DNA from: Coriobacteriales bacterium
GTDB lineage: Bacteria; Actinomycetota; Coriobacteriia; Coriobacteriales; UBA8131
Assembly: GCA_031276475.1 (NCBI GenBank)
Contig: JAISMZ010000012.1
Span: 1 to 15,363 of the forward strand
Length of the DNA: 15,363 nt
Reading direction: 5' to 3'
Shown: positions 12,976-15,363 of the stretch, one piece after another
Position numbering within the stretch: the first letter of the stretch is position 1
Layout: every line of letters starts with the position of its first letter
Translations under genes and position numbers: made by a program
The notes under the pieces: generated by a model
Seen by the model: the letters and a program-made list of their open reading frames with translations, nothing else
Told to the model about the DNA's origin: nothing
Databases searched by the model: none

Positions 12976-14940
12976 ACCGCGTATTCCCGGCGTTGCCGTC
13001 GCGCCAGCGCCCGCCGCTGCCGTCGCATCCGCGCCCGCCGCGCCGTTGCCGGCGCGGGCCTCCACTTCCAGCTTCTCCACCAGACAGGCCGGCTCAGCCT
13101 CCTCAAAGGTCAGCTTGACGCTGTCGCCCACATTCAGCGACAAGACCTCCAGCAGACCGGGCAGGGCGCAGTCAAAGATACGCTCGTCATTCTCCAGACT
13201 GAGATAATAATGCGAGTTGCCTTCTATCACCGCCGTGGCAATGCGCGCCACGCGGCCTGAGACCTCGGTGGTCGCGGCGGGCACAGCCTCGGGCATCTCC
13301 ACGCCGTTGGTCACCAGCAGCGCCTGGTAGGCTTGCTGGCAAAGCGCCACCGTGTCGCCCACGGCAACGTTTTGATAGCGCTGGATGTCGAGCATCGCGT
13401 ACATCTTTACCAGTCCCGCCGCGTCCTTGAGCGCCATGAAATAGGTCGGCTGGGCGTTGATGTTCAGCAGCAGGGGGAAGGTCGCCTGGTAGCCGAGGTG
13501 CTGAACCTGGCCCTGGGCGGAATACATCGCCGACTCCTCGGTGGCACCGGCGATGGGGTAGAAGTGCGACTCGGCCGTGCGCTGGTTTACCAGAACGAAG
13601 CCGACTATCGAGTTGTCGGCCACCGCCGAGGTGACGCCGGTGTAGACCCAGACATCGTCGTCTTTGGCGATGTAGTTGTAGCCCGGTTGGCCGGCGGTGC
13701 CCGGCGTGGTCTGCACGACGCCGTTTTGTCCCAGCCAGGAATTAATCCAGCCGCTGGAATAAGCGCCCGACCAGTTATACTGCTCTAATAAAAGCTCGGC
13801 CGGATAGACGCGGTCCACCCACTGCGGCGTGTCCTCCACGGCCAGGTCGGTGCACTCGCCGCTGTTGGCGTCCACGAGGATCACCCGCGAGATGTCGGTG
13901 CCGCCAAACAGCCCGATGGTGCGGGTCTGCACGGGGCAGGCCCACCAGGGGTTGCCATCGTCGTCAATCTCAAAGGAGATCTGGTCAAACATATAAAACG
14001 GGAAGGAAAGCTGCACATGGCGGGCGATATTGCGCTCCAGCGGCTCGCTTTCGGAGTAGTAGATCGGCTTGTTCAGGCGGACGATCTCGGCGTCTTGCGT
14101 GGTCATGTCCACCAGCACGTAGGCCGGCAGACCGCTGTCGCGGTTGTTGAACCACTTAAAGAGGTCGGCGTAGACCAGCGGGCTGACGCGCACGGGATGG
14201 CCCTGGTAGTTTATCTGGCTGTAGAGCGGCGAGATCTCAAACTGACTGACATATTCGGGGATGGCACCCATCACGCGGTTGCCCAGAAGCGTTGCCGAGG
14301 CGCGGTCGATGACCGGGATCTCGTTGTAATCTACCTCTTTAATGTCTGCGGAGAAGTCCGAGTCGGCGGTATTCAGCACCGTCGCGTAGCGCTCGGCGTT
14401 GCCCGGCCAAAACGTTGCCGAAGCGACGGCGCCGCCAATGCCCACCAGCACCACCGCCACCGGCAGCCAGGACAGCCACCTGAACAGCTTTGCCTTGCCA
14501 GCGTTGGTTGGGCGTTTGGAATTGGTGCGGCTGTAGATCTGCGAGCGATAGCGCAACACAAACCAGATGGGCAGCAAGACAAAGATGGCCACAAAGGACC
14601 AGCAGTCGGAGCTGTGGATGTTGATTGGCGGATGGAACCACCAATAGGCGGCCAGCAGCACGGGGATCACCGCGATGCAGACCCCTATCAGCAGCCGCTT
14701 GAAGAAGCGCTTCATCTGCTCCAGCTTGTCGGCCGGGGTGTCGGACCACTGGGGGCCCTTGCCGCCCCACATCCCGCCAAAGCCTTTAAAGCCGCCACCG
14801 GGGCCGGAGCCACCGGGGCCGGAGCCACCAGACCCGGAACCGCCGGCGCTGCCGCCGCCACTGCCGCCGGTGCCGCCCGCACCGCCGCTGGCGTTGTCAA
14901 GCCGGCGCAGCAGGTCTTGCAGGTGAAAGGTGTCCGCCAT
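12946..14940 (-). CDS. Uncharacterised 664-aa membrane protein with large extracytoplasmic region
   Basis: I do not recognise a function. Residues 1-18 (MADTFHLQDLLRRLDNAS) precede a Gly/Ser/Pro-rich linker (about 19-62), then three hydrophobic segments at about 83-102, 113-131 and 155-179. Roughly 480 residues follow, predicted outside the membrane. Distinct blocks are DLFKWFNNRDSGLPAYVLVD, DDDGNPWWACPVQTRTIGLF, DTPQWVDRVYPAELLLEQY, KDDDVWVYTGVTS and FPLLLNINAQPTYFMALKDA. Very similar proteins occur, as I recall, in many Clostridia and Coriobacteria under vague names. A small beta-rich domain (about 565-625) precedes an Ala/Gly-rich tail. ATG 14940 has only a weak GAG-type site but lies 14 nt after the upstream regulator stop, so coupling is likely. 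The 3' end overlaps the second exporter by 30 bp. Confidence 0.85.
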   Translation of the reverse strand: MADTFHLQDLLRRLDNASGGAGGTGGSGGGSAGGSGSGGSGPGGSGPGGGFKGFGGMWGGKGPQWSDTPADKLEQMKRFFKRLLIGVCIAVIPVLLAAYWWFHPPINIHSSDCWSFVAIFVLLPIWFVLRYRSQIYSRTNSKRPTNAGKAKLFRWLSWLPVAVVLVGIGGAVASATFWPGNAERYATVLNTADSDFSADIKEVDYNEIPVIDRASATLLGNRVMGAIPEYVSQFEISPLYSQINYQGHPVRVSPLVYADLFKWFNNRDSGLPAYVLVDMTTQDAEIVRLNKPIYYSESEPLERNIARHVQLSFPFYMFDQISFEIDDDGNPWWACPVQTRTIGLFGGTDISRVILVDANSGECTDLAVEDTPQWVDRVYPAELLLEQYNWSGAYSSGWINSWLGQNGVVQTTPGTAGQPGYNYIAKDDDVWVYTGVTSAVADNSIVGFVLVNQRTAESHFYPIAGATEESAMYSAQGQVQHLGYQATFPLLLNINAQPTYFMALKDAAGLVKMYAMLDIQRYQNVAVGDTVALCQQAYQALLVTNGVEMPEAVPAATTEVSGRVARIATAVIEGNSHYYLSLENDERIFDCALPGLLEVLSLNVGDSVKLTFEEAEPACLVEKLEVEARAGNGAAGADATAAAGAGATATPGIRGLLLHSFLHS
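12948..12971. repeat. Perfect 12-bp tandem repeat in the overlap of two convergent genes
   Basis: AGCTGTGGAGGA occurs at 12948-12959 and 12960-12971. On the + strand it encodes the VEEAVEE tail of the second exporter; on the - strand it encodes the HSFLHS end of the membrane protein. Confidence 0.85.
12994..13041. repeat. Two 24-bp tandem repeats in the membrane-protein C-terminal tail
   Basis: Bases 12994-13017 and 13018-13041 match at 21 of 24 positions and encode the Ala/Gly-rich end of the 664-residue protein on the - strand. Confidence 0.75.
14794..14838. repeat. 15-bp tandem repeats in the Gly-rich linker
   Basis: GCCACCGGGGCCGGA occurs perfectly at 14794-14808 and 14809-14823, with a degenerate third copy at 14824-14838. 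On the - strand they encode the SGPGG-type linker of the membrane protein. Confidence 0.85.
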
Positions 14941-14954
14941 CGCTCAACTCGTCT

Positions 14955-15296
14955 CTATTTGGTTTTAACCAGCTCGGCAAAGCGCTTGTTCAGCGTCTCC
15001 TGGGTCTCCTGCTCCAAGGTCTCGTAAGCATTGAGCAGTTTTTCGCCTTCAGGCGTAAGCGTTGAACCACGGGCGCCGTCGCGCTTGATTAATAGAAAAC
15101 CAAAACCGATCTCGGCCTCCTTGACGATCCTCCAGGCTTTGCTGTAGGCCATGTGGATGTTTTTGGCTGAAGCGTTAAGCGAGCCCAGGTCGGCCACGCC
15201 ACGCAGCAGGATGGCGATGCCCTTACCAAAAGTGCCCTCGCTGACGCTGGTGTTTGCGTAGAGGGTCAGACGCGGCTGGATGTGCAGGTGTTTCAT
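14955..15296 (-). CDS. ModE-type winged-helix transcriptional regulator
   Basis: This 113-residue protein matches only the N-terminal DNA-binding domain of ModE/LysR-like regulators: LTLYANTSVSEGTFGKGIAI, the helix-turn-helix GSLNASAKNIHMAYSKAWRI (residues 38-57) and the wing with IKRDGARGSTLTPEGEKLL (70-88). No molybdate-binding MOP/TOBE domain follows, so it is not a molybdate sensor of the E. coli ModE type; what it senses, if anything, is unknown. A coiled C-terminal helix may allow dimer formation. ATG 15296 gives the family's usual MKH-type start, but the nearest good ribosome binding site (AGGAAGG at 15321-15327) lies 24 bases away and better fits a three-codon ORF ahead of it. The membrane-protein gene follows after 14 nt, so the two form a likely operon. 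Confidence 0.85.
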   Translation of the reverse strand: MKHLHIQPRLTLYANTSVSEGTFGKGIAILLRGVADLGSLNASAKNIHMAYSKAWRIVKEAEIGFGFLLIKRDGARGSTLTPEGEKLLNAYETLEQETQETLNKRFAELVKTK

Positions 15297-15299
15297 ACT

Positions 15300-15311
15300 T
15301 TACATTCTCAT
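15300..15311 (-). promoter_or_regulatory. Three-codon leader ORF (MRM-stop) before the regulator
   Basis: On the - strand the bases read ATG AGA ATG TAA, in frame with the regulator's ATG 15296 and one codon ahead of it. AGGAAGG at 15321-15327 is nine bases upstream of this first ATG. It could be a termination-reinitiation leader or a start region damaged by a stop codon. Confidence 0.5.
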
Positions 15312-15342
15312 TGCGGTGTTCCTTCCTTTTCTCCTTACCTTG

Positions 15343-15360
15343 TTGCAGGTTATTCTGCAA
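15343..15360. promoter_or_regulatory. Palindromic operator-like site
   Basis: TTGCAG, six bases (GTTATT), CTGCAA is a perfect inverted repeat located 32-49 bases upstream of the mini-ORF. Its size and symmetry fit a site for a dimeric winged-helix protein, possibly autoregulation. No clear -35/-10 pair is visible before the window ends. Confidence 0.45.
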
Positions 15361-15363
15361 AAC

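Noticed and set aside
14017..15027. 336-codon open frame on the + strand opposite the membrane protein
   Set aside because: It is a shadow of the 664-residue gene whose blocks are conserved; the C-terminal Gly/Ala run is only the complement of the Gly-rich linker.

Overview
The window comes from a high-GC bacterial chromosome with strong GGAGG-type ribosome binding sites, many overlapping or tightly spaced genes and very little intergenic DNA. Together with the gene families seen (long-type PurC, PF13189-type cytidylate-kinase-like protein, DUF4143 ATPase, truncated Coriobacteria-style lipoprotein, DHA2 pumps), this suggests an anaerobic actinobacterium of the Coriobacteriia (Eggerthella/Slackia-like). 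That placement is inference from recalled family resemblance, not a database result.

Layout: (1) 2-3366, + strand, is one translationally coupled cluster: the 3' end of a cytidylate-kinase-like gene, an OmpR-type response regulator, its membrane histidine kinase, and purC (de novo purine synthesis). Every junction overlaps or is 2 nt apart. (2) 3367-6297 is a gene graveyard of visibly lower GC than its surroundings. It holds an orphan HicB-type antitoxin pseudogene with a stop and a frameshift, a very short lipoprotein with a good start but probably a lost body, a fragment of an unrecognised hydrophobic protein, and a DUF4143 ATPase gene with an internal deletion that still has a near-consensus promoter. 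(3) 6298-9714 is housekeeping again: xpt (xanthine salvage), a 105-bp inverted-repeat element, then lysA (lysine) and hom (threonine/methionine branch), with lysA and hom 17 nt apart. (4) 9794-12975 holds two tandem paralogous 14-TM DHA2 family exporters, whose duplication junction can be placed to a few bases. (5) 12946-15363, - strand, holds a ModE-type winged-helix regulator followed by a large uncharacterised membrane protein, whose end overlaps the second exporter by 30 bp.

How the genes work together: the two-component system and purC are probably co-transcribed, and xpt adds purine salvage. lysA and hom act on either side of the aspartate-semialdehyde branch point. The pumps and the regulator/membrane-protein pair are envelope functions without known substrates. 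No rRNA, tRNA, CRISPR array, intact insertion sequence or intact defence system was found. The most unusual items are the inverted-repeat element between xpt and lysA, the decayed island, the tandem pump duplication, and the wHTH/664-aa membrane protein pair with its leader mini-ORF and palindrome.
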